From Methylovulum miyakonense HT12 (GTDB lineage Bacteria > Pseudomonadota > Gammaproteobacteria > Methylococcales > Methylomonadaceae): a stretch of DNA of 64,000 nucleotides. The stretch is from positions 2,827,044 to 2,891,043 of the forward strand of contig NZ_KB913025.1 in NCBI RefSeq assembly GCF_000384075.1, read 5' to 3'. Below the pieces are notes generated by a model. It was not told where the DNA came from and ran no database searches. It worked only from the letters and a program-made list of their open reading frames with translations. Position numbers and translations under genes: made by a program. Numbering within the stretch: the first letter of the stretch is position 1; each line of letters opens with the position of its first letter. Shown here in pieces: positions 17,581-26,825 of the stretch.

Positions 17581-18081
17581 TCATGGTGGGCACTTGCTTA
17601 GGAAGCAAACCATTTGCAGTTCATCAATGTATTGGCCTTGAATATTGACTGATTCAGGTTCTTGCGCAAACGGGCTAAAACCGGATGAGGTGTACAGCCG
17701 TATGGCCCGTTGATTGGAGGCTAAGACAGTAAGGTACAGTTGCCTTAAACCGATCAGGTTTCTAGCCAAGCTGATGGTTGCTTGGATTAGGGCCTTGCCA
17801 ATGCCTTGGCCGGCCGCCGAAGGGTGCACATACATCCGCATCAACAGCGCCTTATGTTTGGTTTTGAAGCGGGTTTCGCGGACAAAGCTTAAGGTGCCGA
17901 CCAAATTGTCGCCAGCGAATGCGCCCAAGGTGAAGCTTTCGGCAGAAAACTGGGTGGGGATTTGCGGATGTGCATCATCTTCCAAGGCGACGCGGAAATG
18001 TTTTTCGTGTTCAGTGAGCGCGTTGATCCAGAGTGTGGTGTAAGCGGCATTGTCCGATGCTTGTAGTGGCCTAATAGGCAT
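17581..18081 (-). CDS. GNAT-family N-acetyltransferase
   Basis: 166 residues. The acetyl-CoA-binding core is visible as MRMYVHPSAAGQGIGKALIQ (motif A, Q/R-x-x-G-x-G/A). LTVLASNQRAIRLYTSSGF follows (motif B), which marks small-molecule or protein N-acetyltransferases. The substrate is not predictable. It ends 10 bp before the methyltransferase gene stop on the same strand, so the two may be co-transcribed. Confidence 0.9.
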   Translation of the reverse strand: MPIRPLQASDNAAYTTLWINALTEHEKHFRVALEDDAHPQIPTQFSAESFTLGAFAGDNLVGTLSFVRETRFKTKHKALLMRMYVHPSAAGQGIGKALIQATISLARNLIGLRQLYLTVLASNQRAIRLYTSSGFSPFAQEPESVNIQGQYIDELQMVCFLSKCPP

Positions 18082-18090
18082 ATTGCCTTT

Positions 18091-18900
18091 TCAACGGCTT
18101 GGCCGTGTGGTTTTTTCTGCTTCAACTTCAAGCATTACCATAGCCACATGGGCTTTGCCCTCTAAGTCTAGCGGGAATTTATCCAGATATTTTACAGAAA
18201 CCTCTTCGATGAACATCCCCCTTTTTTCGGTTGGGATCCGCTGCGTATAGGGCAGCCATGTGGTGCGTATCCATCCTTCCAGCCCCGCTTTGCCGTTATG
18301 GGCCATATCTTTAGGGATGAGCCCGACACGGTTGATGAAAAATCCAGATTTCCCCAATAGCGCCTTATATTCATCGGGCCCCATAAAAGTAAAAGGGAAT
18401 TCGAATCCGGTAAAGTACGGCGCCCATTTCTCGGCGGCTTTAACCTCGTCAATGACCGAGAGTATCCCCGCCGCATCGCTTTTCCCGCCCATGCGTAAGA
18501 GCATTTTTCCTCCCTCCCTGAGGCTTTTATATAAGCCTTCAATAACGGGTTGATGGTCATTGACCCAATGGAGCACCGCATTTGAGAAAACCAGGTCAAA
18601 ACGGCCTTCAAAGGATAGGGCGCTGGCATCCATGACTTGGAACGAAACATTAGGGCACTGGTTTTGTGGATAGCTTGCTTGCGCTAAGCTTATCATCTGC
18701 CTGGAGTTATCAACGCCGACCACCGAGCCAGCGGCCACTAACCGGGCCAATTCCACCGTAACTTTGCCGTCACCACAACCTAGGTCAAGGATGTTTTCGG
18801 TTCCTGTCAAATTTAGACGGGCGATGATTTCCCTTGCCCATTTCTGTTGGGCTTCCGAGTTCCTCTCATAGTCCTTAGCGTCCCAACGGTATGTCTTCAT
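18091..18900 (-). CDS. SAM-dependent class I methyltransferase (Tam-like)
   Basis: 269 residues. Two adjacent ATGs exist (18903 and 18900). The second is better spaced from the AGGGGAT ribosome site. Motif I is ENILDLGCGDGKVT, motif II VVGVDNSRQMI, and post-I/motif III FDLVFSNAVLHWVNDH. The SNAVLHW element and overall length resemble trans-aconitate 2-methyltransferase and related small-molecule methyltransferases. The substrate is uncertain. It is divergent from an HTH regulator gene, which may control it. Confidence 0.88.
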   Translation of the reverse strand: MKTYRWDAKDYERNSEAQQKWAREIIARLNLTGTENILDLGCGDGKVTVELARLVAAGSVVGVDNSRQMISLAQASYPQNQCPNVSFQVMDASALSFEGRFDLVFSNAVLHWVNDHQPVIEGLYKSLREGGKMLLRMGGKSDAAGILSVIDEVKAAEKWAPYFTGFEFPFTFMGPDEYKALLGKSGFFINRVGLIPKDMAHNGKAGLEGWIRTTWLPYTQRIPTEKRGMFIEEVSVKYLDKFPLDLEGKAHVAMVMLEVEAEKTTRPSR

Positions 18901-18993
18901 CATGATCCCCTAAAATAAATGGATGGCAGGGGTATTGTTCCCCCCTTTTTTAACTGGTACAAGATGGCGATTTATACGGGTATAAAAGACACT

Positions 18994-19771
18994 ATGACCG
19001 AAACAAGCCCCCGCCGCCTCCTGGCTGCCTTCATCCGTGCCCACCGTGAGAGTTTGCCGCCGCCTGCCCAGGCTGTCGGCCGGCGCCGGACTCCCGGTTT
19101 GCGGCGCGAAGAATTGGCGGCAGCCGCTGCGGTTAGCGTCACTTGGATCACTTGGCTTGAGCAAGGGCGCGAGGTTGCCGCTTCCGCCGCCGCATTGGCG
19201 CGTCTTGCCGAAGCGCTCAGGCTGGCACCGGCCGGGCGTGCTTCGCTGTTCGATTTGGCGGGGAAACGGGATCCGGCTGGCTCTGAACCACCGCCTGACT
19301 TGCTTCCCGGCCTTTTAAATTTGCCATCCTTGTTTAGGGGGCCGGCCTATCTCCTAGACCGCACCTGGACCGCCAGGGCCTGGAATGCTGATGCCGCCAA
19401 TCTGTTCACCGGCTGGCTGGATGAAGGGGCCCAAGAACGCAATTTGCTTCAATTCGTCTTCCTCTGTCCTGATGCGAAGCGGTTGATAGCCGATTGGCCA
19501 GAACGCGCCCGCCGATTGGTTGCCGAATTCCGTGCCGATTACAGCCGCCGTCCGCAAGATGCGGCGATGCAAGCGCTGGTTGACGGTTTATTGGCCAATA
19601 GCCCGTTGTTCGCCCAGCATTGGCGCGGACAAGCCGTACTCAACCGCGAAGGGGGGTGAGCGCCGGTTCAATCACCCGTTACGGGGCGTGCAATGCTTTT
19701 TGCAAACCACGCTGCTAGTCGCCTTGCAACCGGACTGCAAGCTAGTCTGTTTGGCGCCAGCAGAGAAATAG
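18994..19771 (+). pseudogene. XRE-type regulator with MmyB-like ligand domain, frameshifted near its end
   Basis: The first frame (18994-19659) encodes an N-terminal helix-turn-helix (TPGLRREELAAAAAVSVTWITWLEQGR) followed by an MmyB-type domain (LLDRTWTARAWNADAANLF, later LFAQHWRGQAV), then stops at NREGG. The family continues with F-HP and a PDLKLV-type ending. Exactly that (ERRFNHPLRGVQ, then ALQPDCKLVCLAP) follows in the next frame to a stop at 19771. Removing one G from the six-G run at 19651-19656 would rejoin the frames to about 258 residues, the usual family length. This is either a genuine frameshift or a sequencing error. It is divergent from the methyltransferase gene. Confidence 0.8.
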
Positions 19772-19780
19772 GGGCGCCAT

Positions 19781-20941
19781 TCAAGCGGAACAGCGCACTA
19801 ATTCCGCCAGTTTCCCTAGGCCTAATTCGGCCTGCGTTTCGTCGGCGTGGCTGAAATTGAGGCGTAGCTGGCCGCAATTTTCCACCTCCATGGGCAGGAA
19901 GGGTTCGCCGGGCATGAAAGCGACGCCCGCTTCAATGGCTTTGGGCAGCAGTTGGCGGGTGTCGATGCGGCGGTTGAGGGTGAGCCAGAAGAACAACCCT
20001 CCGGGGGGCGTCTGCCAGCTGGCGAGGCCGCTAAAATGACGGCGTAAGGCGGCTTCGAAAGCGTCGCGGCGCTGGCGATAAGCCCCGGCCAATTTGTCCA
20101 GTTGTTGGCTACGTGCCGGATCATTCAGTTGCTGTAGCACCAACCACTGGCTGACCCGGTTGCTGTGCAGGTCGGCCGCCTGTTTGAGGCGTGTCAGGTA
20201 AGGCAGCAGATCCGGTGAGGCGGCTAGGTAACCTAGGCGCAACCCGGGTGCCAGGCTTTTCGAGAACGATCCCTGGTAAATCCACGGTGCCTGCTTGAGT
20301 AAGGCGCACACTGGGGTCCGTTCGCAAGGGTCATAGGCCAAATCACGGTAGGGGTCATCCTCAAATAAAGGGATGCGTGCGGCATCGCAGGCGGCGGCCA
20401 GTGCGGCGCGTCCGGCCGCATCCAGGCACTGGCCGCTGGGGTTTTGGAACGTAGGGATGGCATAGGCAAAAGCTGGCTTTTCGCGTAGCAACTCGCCCAT
20501 ATCCGGCGATCCTGCATCGTAGGCAACGAAACGGGCGCCGAAATAGCGGAACACCTGCAATGCCGCCAGATAGGTCGGTGACTCCACCGCCACGGGTGTA
20601 CCGGGGTCTATGAACAGTTTGGCGACCAAATCAATGCCTTGTTGGGAACCGGACAGGATCAGCACTTGCCCGGCTGTGCATTGCAGGCCCAGCCCTTGCA
20701 GGTCTTCGGCAACCCGTTGGCGCAGCCCCCCTTCGCCTTCGCTGGCGCCATATTGCAGGATATGCTGCGGCATGGCGTCCAGGCTGAATTGGGGGAAACT
20801 GTCCACCGCCGGTAGCCCTCCGGCAAAGGAGATCATGCCCGGCCGGTTGATGACGGACAGGATTTCACGGATCGGCGACGGATGCAGGTTACGGGTGCGG
20901 GCAGAAAAATGGGGTTTGTGCTGCGGCGATAAATCATTCAT
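19781..20941 (-). CDS. PLP-dependent aminotransferase, class I/II (LysN/2-aminoadipate type)
   Basis: 386 residues, ATG at 20941. Typical segments: ISFAGGLPAVDSFP, YGASEGEGGLRQ, LSGSQQGIDLVAKLF, the PLP contact region YAIPTFQNPSGQ with DDPYRDL, and the Schiff-base lysine in YQGSFSKSLAPGLRLGY. It matches the stand-alone MocR-like aminotransferases that act on 2-aminoadipate, aromatic amino acids or branched-chain amino acids. It is transcribed away from a MarR regulator across a short intergenic region with two identical-type palindromes, so MarR control is likely. Confidence 0.92.
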   Translation of the reverse strand: MNDLSPQHKPHFSARTRNLHPSPIREILSVINRPGMISFAGGLPAVDSFPQFSLDAMPQHILQYGASEGEGGLRQRVAEDLQGLGLQCTAGQVLILSGSQQGIDLVAKLFIDPGTPVAVESPTYLAALQVFRYFGARFVAYDAGSPDMGELLREKPAFAYAIPTFQNPSGQCLDAAGRAALAAACDAARIPLFEDDPYRDLAYDPCERTPVCALLKQAPWIYQGSFSKSLAPGLRLGYLAASPDLLPYLTRLKQAADLHSNRVSQWLVLQQLNDPARSQQLDKLAGAYRQRRDAFEAALRRHFSGLASWQTPPGGLFFWLTLNRRIDTRQLLPKAIEAGVAFMPGEPFLPMEVENCGQLRLNFSHADETQAELGLGKLAELVRCSA

Positions 20942-20959
20942 GGCGGGCTATTTATAAAT

Positions 20960-20974
20960 GTCAATAAGGTTGAC
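20960..20974. promoter_or_regulatory. Palindromic operator 1, GTCAA-N5-TTGAC
   Basis: GTCAATAAGGTTGAC, 19 bp upstream of the aminotransferase start. The half-sites and spacing match the second site at 21008-21022. A further palindrome, GCCAT-GATA-ATGGC, lies between them at 20980-20993. The probable ligand is the MarR protein encoded divergently. Confidence 0.65.
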
Positions 20975-21007
20975 CTATAGCCATGATAATGGCAACAGGC
21001 TTATAAT

Positions 21008-21022
21008 GTCAATATGGTTGAC
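21008..21022. promoter_or_regulatory. Palindromic operator 2, GTCAA-N5-TTGAC
   Basis: GTCAATATGGTTGAC. It directly follows a TATAAT box (21002-21007), so bound protein would cover the transcription start of the MarR gene. It also contains the first possible ATG (21014) of that gene. The two sites are 48 bp apart centre to centre. Confidence 0.65.
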
Positions 21023-21502
21023 CCAATATCCCCTACAGAAATGCCCGATGATAATGCCACGGCTGCCGACGGAGCTGTGCTTATGCCGCGTGAAGCCGCG
21101 TTACGCCTGGCTATCGAACAGTTTTATTTCGGCTACCGCGCCTTTACCGCGCAGCCGGACCGCATCCTAGCCCAACGCGGCTTGGGGCGGGTCCATCACC
21201 GCATCCTCTATTTCGTCGGCCGCAACCCACGGATTTCAGTGAATGCGCTGCTGGGCATGCTCAGCGTCAGCAAACAGGCATTGAACGCCCCCCTGCGGCA
21301 GTTATTGGAATTGCAACTGGTGGCAATGGGCACGGCCGGGCATGATAAACGGGTGAGGCAACTGTCACTCACCCCAAGCGGGGCACAATTGGAGGCGCTG
21401 CTCACGGGAACGCAGATGGAGCAACTGCAAGCCGTGTTCGAACAGGCCGGAGCCAGCGCCGAGGCTGGCTGGCACCAAGTCATGTGCCGTCTGGGAGGAT
21501 AG
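21014..21502 (+). CDS. MarR-family transcriptional regulator
   Basis: 162 residues if started at 21014, but that ATG is inside the operator and just after the -10 box, with no ribosome site. Starting at 21041 gives 153 residues. If the first ATG is used the message would be nearly leaderless. The winged-helix core is clear: RGLGRVHHRILYFVGRNP, then SVNALLGMLSVSKQALNAPLRQLLELQL and the wing GHDKRVRQLSLTPSG. MarR proteins bind palindromes as dimers and release on binding small ligands. The duplicated operator in front suggests autoregulation and control of the divergent aminotransferase. Confidence 0.9.
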   Translation: MVDPISPTEMPDDNATAADGAVLMPREAALRLAIEQFYFGYRAFTAQPDRILAQRGLGRVHHRILYFVGRNPRISVNALLGMLSVSKQALNAPLRQLLELQLVAMGTAGHDKRVRQLSLTPSGAQLEALLTGTQMEQLQAVFEQAGASAEAGWHQVMCRLGG

Positions 21503-21560
21503 GGTCATGGCCCCTACCAGCGCCTTGCTATCCAAAGCCCTTCGCTAGGCATCCCGGCAA

Positions 21561-22214
21561 ATGGCAGGTATTTGTGTGATTTTTGATCTGGACGGTACGC
21601 TCGTGGACAGCGAGGGGCTTTGCAACCAGGCGTTCCTCGATCTGCTCCCGCAGCTAAATGATACGTTGGGGACATTAACCCAACGGTATCGCGGCAAAAA
21701 GCTGGCCCACATTTTGGCTGATCTTGAGGCCCGTCTTTGCCAGGGCTTGCCCGATGCGTTTGAACGGCGGTACCGCCAGCGTGTTGAGGAACTCTTTGCC
21801 CATGAATTAAAACCCATGCCCGGCGTTTTTGAAATGCTTGAAGCCATGAATTTCCCCAAGTGCATTGCCTCAAGCGGGCCGCTTGCAAAAATCCGTCAGG
21901 CGCTACAAGTGAGTGGCCTAGCACCTTATTTTGGCGATGCCCTCTTCAGTTCTTATGAAATCGGCTCATGGAAGCCAGAGCCAGGCATATTCCAATATGC
22001 CGCGAAGGCGAAAGGCTTCATGCCTAGCCAATGTGCGGTTGTGGAAGATAGTGAAGTCGGGGTTAGGGCGGCGACTGCGGCGGGTATGAAAGCCTTCCAA
22101 TATGTACCCAATGGCGGGGCTTCACTGCGCCAAAATGGATTTGTCACGCCATTTGACGATATGCTGTCGCTTCCCCAATTGCTGGCCCATTTTGCTGGCC
22201 ATGGCCATGCCTGA
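21561..22214 (+). CDS. HAD-superfamily phosphatase (subfamily IA)
   Basis: 217 residues. Motif I is VIFDLDGTLVDSE with the nucleophilic aspartate, motif II CIASSGP, motif III K in GSWKPEPGIF, and motif IV VVEDSEVGVRAATAAGM. The cap is the alpha-helical C1 type. This is the pattern of beta-phosphoglucomutase/phosphoglycolate phosphatase-like enzymes (YieH/GS1 group), which dephosphorylate sugar phosphates or related metabolites. The exact substrate is not evident. It follows the MarR gene by 58 bp with its own probable start context. Confidence 0.9.
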   Translation: MAGICVIFDLDGTLVDSEGLCNQAFLDLLPQLNDTLGTLTQRYRGKKLAHILADLEARLCQGLPDAFERRYRQRVEELFAHELKPMPGVFEMLEAMNFPKCIASSGPLAKIRQALQVSGLAPYFGDALFSSYEIGSWKPEPGIFQYAAKAKGFMPSQCAVVEDSEVGVRAATAAGMKAFQYVPNGGASLRQNGFVTPFDDMLSLPQLLAHFAGHGHA

Positions 22215-22472
22215 CCTTTTTCCGAATGCCTTGCGCAACATGCTGCGGCAGTCCCTACGGAACAGGCGCCAGCCCGCCCGCTTCGGGCATGGTTTCACTG
22301 CACCCCGTTTGACAAGGTGAAAAATGCCGTTGGGCCTGGTTTGCAGGGGAGGATGTGTTGGCGGTTGCCCGCCACTATCGCTGATTTTGCCGCACTTAAA
22401 AATACTTTGATTCTGGTTGAATCTACATTAACATTCTAACTTTATATTCAATTAGACCCATGGAGATCCGCT

Positions 22473-23009
22473 ATGAGTGCATTGCCCGTCCCTCTTACTG
22501 TCATCAGTTCCACCAGCAACCAATATTTATGGGGGCAAATCGGCATTGGCAATAATGTCCTAACCCAACAACCTAAAAATCCGGGCTACTGGATCCTGGT
22601 TCTTGACCGCCGCACCTTGAATGTGGTGTTTAACCAATTCCAAGAAGCGCCAAACGTAGCCCCAAACTTGGGTGATTACAATTCCAGTGATTACATCCTG
22701 GTGTTGGGCACCATTGGCGTTGGCTTGAACAACCAGCCCCAGGGGGAGTTTTTTACCTTTCTCGACCTCAATGGCGGCGGACGTGAACTGCGCAGGGTCA
22801 ACCAGGTGGCGACACAATTCAACTGCGGTTCCCTGGGCACTTTTGGCTACGCCCTGGTCGGTACGCTTGGGAATCAGGACATGCCAGGATTCGAAGGCAG
22901 CCAAATTACGGCAGGTATAGATCTTGCCCCCATCCTGACTGTCCAGTTGTTGCCCAATGATATTAACGGCACCACTTTCTATACTCCAGTCAGTTTGAAC
23001 GATGCTTAA
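22473..23009 (+). CDS. Small protein of unknown function, possible ILEI/FAM3-like fold
   Basis: 178 residues with a GGAGA site 8 nt before the ATG. No signal peptide and no membrane segment. I do not recognise a named bacterial family. The pattern YWILVLDRRTLNVVFNQF, then DYILVLGTIGVG, then a segment ending YALVGTLGNQDMPG resembles the interleukin-like EMT inducer (ILEI) domain, where a value-of-the-day strand pair V-LD-TL-V is followed by IVL-T and a G-Y-L-G segment. This is a pattern-level guess. A hairpin follows the stop. Confidence 0.6.
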   Translation: MSALPVPLTVISSTSNQYLWGQIGIGNNVLTQQPKNPGYWILVLDRRTLNVVFNQFQEAPNVAPNLGDYNSSDYILVLGTIGVGLNNQPQGEFFTFLDLNGGGRELRRVNQVATQFNCGSLGTFGYALVGTLGNQDMPGFEGSQITAGIDLAPILTVQLLPNDINGTTFYTPVSLNDA

Positions 23010-23031
23010 CTGGCTTTAATCGTCCACACCA

Positions 23032-23065
23032 GGTTCCGCCAGGCCAACACCAGGCTGGCGGAACC
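23032..23065 (+). terminator. Stem-loop after the 178-residue protein gene
   Basis: GGTTCCGCCAG (23032-23042) pairs perfectly with CTGGCGGAACC (23055-23065) over an 11-bp stem and 12-nt loop. No T-run follows, so termination is possible but weakly supported. Confidence 0.4.
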
Positions 23066-23114
23066 CATGCCTAAAGTTCTATATGCCAGCGGATTGCCCC
23101 ATTCAGCTTAGGCC

Positions 23115-24362
23115 ATGATACAGTCGTCGGAACGCCCGCATCTATTGCTATTCGGTTGGTATCGTCCGGGCACCGGTTTCACCCGCGTCCTGGAAGCGCT
23201 GATGCCACATTTGGCCCAGGATTATCGGGTCACCTGGATGGGCGTAGGTTATCAGGGGGAGGCTTTTAATTGGGCCGAAGGGGTGCGGCTGGAGCCTACC
23301 GACCTGCATGGCGGCGATATGGTGGGGGCTTATGGTGCGCGATTACGTTGGGGCGAACTACAACCGGACTTGGTGTTTGCGCTCAATGACTTGTGGTATT
23401 TAGTGCACTATTCGCGCGAACTCGCGGGCATCCTTGATCATGTTCCGATGGTCGGTTATTTGCCGTTGGACGGGCATATTCAAGATCCACAACAGGTCGC
23501 TGAATTGCTTGGCTTCAGCCGTTTGGTAACTTATACACGCAGTGCCGCGCTTGATTTAACAGAAGCCTTGCGGGCAATGGCTATCAATACCCGAGTGGAT
23601 TGCCTGGGGCACGGTGTGGATTTACATCGCTTCCACCCGCTGCTTGGGTTGGGCGATGAAAATTTGTGCCTACAGCGCATGCGCTTGGCGCAGCAGTTTT
23701 TCCACCTCTCCGAGCCCAGTTTCGTCGTCCTCAACGCCGCACGGCCGGATCCACGCAAACGTATCGACCTGACCCTGGAAAGCTTTGCGCGCTTTGTGCA
23801 AGGCCGCCCGGCGAATATCTATTTATGCCTGCATCAGGCTTTCGCACACCCCCAATTTGTCAACCCGCTACGCGAGCAGGCAAATGCGCTGGGTATCGCC
23901 GAACGGATACTTTGGTATCCTAAGCAGGCCGGCCCCTTGGATGATGCCGAATTGAACTGGCTTTACAATGCTTGCGCGGTCGGCATCAACACCGCCGTGG
24001 GCGAAGGTTTTGGCTTGGTCAGCTTCGAGCATGCGGCGACCGGAGCGCCCCAAGTCCTGCCCGACCAGGATGCCTTGCGCGAATTATGGGGGGATGCGGC
24101 GCTACGTATTGCCACCCGCCCCCTGCGTACCGAATACTCCCCGCTGGTTATGGTCGAACCGTCGGTTACCGATGCCGCCAGGTCTCTGGCCCGATTAAAC
24201 GATGATGGGGCCTTGTATTCAATCATGGCGAGGGCGGCCCGCCAACATTGTGAACGGGAAGACTTGGATTGGGGGCATGCCGGCACTTGTTTGCGTCAGT
24301 TGCTCAGCGAGGAGCTGGGCAAATCAAGGATTAAATCGGAACGGCCTAAAACTTACCCTTGA
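23115..24362 (+). CDS. GT4-family glycosyltransferase
   Basis: 415 residues with GT-B architecture. The N-terminal acceptor half starts LLLFGWYRPGTGFTRVLEAL. The C-terminal donor half has LNAARPDPRKRIDLTLESFA, and the nucleotide-sugar motif E-x7-E is in GEGFGLVSFEHAATGAPQV. It transfers a sugar from an activated donor, probably for a surface polysaccharide or other glycoconjugate. No polysaccharide cluster surrounds it, so the product is unknown. Confidence 0.88.
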   Translation: MIQSSERPHLLLFGWYRPGTGFTRVLEALMPHLAQDYRVTWMGVGYQGEAFNWAEGVRLEPTDLHGGDMVGAYGARLRWGELQPDLVFALNDLWYLVHYSRELAGILDHVPMVGYLPLDGHIQDPQQVAELLGFSRLVTYTRSAALDLTEALRAMAINTRVDCLGHGVDLHRFHPLLGLGDENLCLQRMRLAQQFFHLSEPSFVVLNAARPDPRKRIDLTLESFARFVQGRPANIYLCLHQAFAHPQFVNPLREQANALGIAERILWYPKQAGPLDDAELNWLYNACAVGINTAVGEGFGLVSFEHAATGAPQVLPDQDALRELWGDAALRIATRPLRTEYSPLVMVEPSVTDAARSLARLNDDGALYSIMARAARQHCEREDLDWGHAGTCLRQLLSEELGKSRIKSERPKTYP

Positions 24363-24453
24363 CTGTTGGCACCGGTCTGGCTTTAACTATCTACAGGGCC
24401 TTATGCCGGGCAGTCGCCTTGCAGGCTAAAGCGAACCATTACAAGAGGATAAA

Positions 24454-25530
24454 ATGACTAATCTATTTGAGCCCATCACTGTTGGGGCGATTAAGCTCCC
24501 TAACCGGATTGTAATGGCACCGCTGACACGCTGCCGTGCCAGCACCGGAAGGGTGCCTAATGCGCTGATGGCTGAATATTACGCGCAAAGGGCGGGTGCG
24601 GGACTGATTTTAAGCGAAGCGACCAGCGTTTCCGCGCAGGGCGTCGGTTATCCGGATACGCCGGGGATTTGGTCGGAGGCCCAGGTCGGGGGCTGGGCTA
24701 AGATAACCCAAGCCGTACACGCCGCCGGTGGACGGATTTTTTTACAGCTATGGCATGTCGGCCGGGTTTCCCATCCGGATTATCTCAACGGCGAACTGCC
24801 TGTCGCCCCAAGCGCCATTGCGCCACAGGGCCATGTCAGCCTGTTGCGGCCTCTGCGGGCATACGTGACGCCGAGAGCTTTGGATATGGCTGAAATTTCC
24901 GGCATTGTCGATGCCTACCGCAAAGGCGCGGAAAACGCCAAACTGGCGGGTTTTGACGGCGTCGAGCTCCATGGCGCCAACGGTTATCTGCTCGACCAGT
25001 TTTTGCAGGACAGCACCAACCAACGCAATGACCGTTATGGTGGCCCGATAGAAAACCGTGCCCGTTTGCTGCTGGAAGCCACCGATGCCGCGATTTCAGT
25101 CTGGGGCGCGGATCGCGTTGGGGTCCATCTTGCACCTAGAGGCGATTCCCATTCCATGGGCGATTCCGATCCCTTGGGTACCTTTGGTTACGTGGCAGAG
25201 CAATTAGGCCAACGCGGTATTGCCTTTATTTTTACCCGCGAATCCCTAGGGGAAAACCGCATCAGCCCCGCATTGAAAAAACGTTTTGGCGGCGTTTTGA
25301 TCGCCAATGAGGGTTTTAACCGGGAAACGGCCCAACAGGTGGTTGCGGCAGGGGAAGCGGACGCGGTGGCTTTTGGCAAGGACTTCATATCCAATCCGGA
25401 TTTGCCCCGCCGCCTGCAACTGAACGTGCCGCTCAACCCTTACCATCCCGATACGTTCTACGGCTATGGGCTGCGGGAGCCTGAGACGGGCTATACCGAT
25501 TACCCCAGTTTGGTGGCGGAAGCGGGTTAG
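24454..25530 (+). CDS. nemA: Old Yellow Enzyme-type ene-reductase (NemA-like)
   Basis: 358 residues with an AGAGGA ribosome site. It is a TIM-barrel flavoprotein. N-terminal FEPITVGAIKLPNRIVMAPLTR binds FMN. The substrate-binding His and Asn lie in ELHGANGYLLDQFLQ, and the following RNDRYGGPIENRARLLLEA is diagnostic for the NemA/OYE class. C-terminal DAVAFGKDFISNPDLPRRL contacts the FMN phosphate. It reduces activated alkenes, quinones and nitro compounds with NADPH, often as an electrophile defence. Confidence 0.93.
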   Translation: MTNLFEPITVGAIKLPNRIVMAPLTRCRASTGRVPNALMAEYYAQRAGAGLILSEATSVSAQGVGYPDTPGIWSEAQVGGWAKITQAVHAAGGRIFLQLWHVGRVSHPDYLNGELPVAPSAIAPQGHVSLLRPLRAYVTPRALDMAEISGIVDAYRKGAENAKLAGFDGVELHGANGYLLDQFLQDSTNQRNDRYGGPIENRARLLLEATDAAISVWGADRVGVHLAPRGDSHSMGDSDPLGTFGYVAEQLGQRGIAFIFTRESLGENRISPALKKRFGGVLIANEGFNRETAQQVVAAGEADAVAFGKDFISNPDLPRRLQLNVPLNPYHPDTFYGYGLREPETGYTDYPSLVAEAG

Positions 25531-25871
25531 GGTTAGGCCAAAATGGGGTGCGGCTTTGGTACGTGGGACGCGCCCAAATTCGCGGATGTTCCAGACGGCG
25601 ATATTAACCGTTTCATCAGGTTTCGAAGACGGGATCTGGGCGTCGTCGATACGCTTCTTGGGCGCGGGGAGGCCGGCAGCAATTTCAGGGGGACTTGCCC
25701 GTGGCGCATAACAGCTATGTTAGTATTCGTTGGCCGATATGATGACGGCCAATAATATCGGTGCCGTCCGCTGAAGGACAACAATGCCGGACAAATTCCT
25801 TTACCTATGCCCCGGCTATTAGACAGGCGCTGGAATTTACATTCATCCATAAAAAATGCCCCACCTAGACT
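25531..25871. other. Intergenic region, no gene seen
   Basis: 341 bp between the ene-reductase and the ABC-2 genes. Open frames on both strands are shadows without ribosome sites. A short stem, TTGGCCG/CGGCCAA (25730-25752), is the only structure noticed. It must contain the promoter of the ABC-2 operon. Confidence 0.5.
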
Positions 25872-26825
25872 ATGAATTCCGATAATCCTGACCCCATCAT
25901 CTTCGTGCGCGGCGTTAACAAGACGTATCCCGGCGGTTTCCAAGCGCTGAAGAACATCGACTTGGACATCAAGCGTGGTGAGATATTCGCCTTGTTGGGC
26001 CCCAATGGTGCGGGCAAGACAACGCTGATCAGCATCATCTGCGGTATTGTCAACGCCACGTCTGGCACCATTACCGCCGACGGCCACGATACCGTGCGGG
26101 ATTACCGCGCGGCGCGGGCAAGCATCGGCTTGGTGCCGCAGGAACTGCATACGGACGCGTTCGAGTCGGTCTGGGCCACGATCAAATTCAGCCGGGGCTT
26201 GTTCGGTAAGGCGCCCAACGCAGCCTACCTGGAAAAAGTGCTGCGCGATCTATCGCTGTGGGACAAACGTGACCAAAAAATCATGGCGCTATCCGGTGGT
26301 ATGAAACGCCGGGTGCTGATCGCCAAGGCACTGGCGCATGAACCAACGATATTGTTCCTTGATGAGCCGAGCGCCGGTGTGGATGTGGAGTTACGGCACG
26401 ATATGTGGCGGATGGTGCACGGGCTTCGTGCACAAGGCACCACTATCATTCTGACCACCCATTACATCGAGGAAGCCGAAGATATGGCTGACCGGATTGG
26501 CGTCATCAACAAAGGTGAGCTGATCGTAGTTGAAGACAAGGAACGGCTGATGCGCAAACTTGGCAAAAAGCAGCTCGCCTTAGTGTTGCGGAAGCCTATG
26601 GCCAGCATCCCGGCCGGTTTAAACGCTTGGCCGTTAACGCTCTCCGACGACGGGCAAGCCCTGATTTACAGCTTCGATACCCAGAAAGAAGAATCCGGCA
26701 TTGCCGAACTGTTGCGCGCGCTGGGGGAACATGGCATCGATTTCAAGGATTTACAATCCACCGAAAGTTCGTTGGAAGACATCTTCGTCAGCCTGGTACA
26801 TAAGCCTATGGGGGCACGGGAATGA
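25872..26825 (+). CDS. ABC-2-type exporter ATP-binding protein (YadG-like)
   Basis: 317 residues. Walker [10 protein letters not shown] at about 44-52, signature LSGGMKRR, Walker [13 protein letters not shown] and switch histidine in TTHYIEEAE are all intact. The protein resembles E. coli YadG, whose substrate is not established. It pairs with the permease gene, which starts inside its stop (ATGA overlap), so the two form one transporter in the inner membrane. Confidence 0.92.
   Translation: MNSDNPDPIIFVRGVNKTYPGGFQALKNIDLDIKRGEIFALLGPNGAGKTTLISIICGIVNATSGTITADGHDTVRDYRAARASIGLVPQELHTDAFESVWATIKFSRGLFGKAPNAAYLEKVLRDLSLWDKRDQKIMALSGGMKRRVLIAKALAHEPTILFLDEPSAGVDVELRHDMWRMVHGLRAQGTTIILTTHYIEEAEDMADRIGVINKGELIVVEDKERLMRKLGKKQLALVLRKPMASIPAGLNAWPLTLSDDGQALIYSFDTQKEESGIAELLRALGEHGIDFKDLQSTESSLEDIFVSLVHKPMGARE

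Noticed and set aside
25533-26150. Minus-strand open frame of 205 codons
   Set aside because: It overlaps the start of the well-supported ABC ATPase gene and has no recognisable motif.
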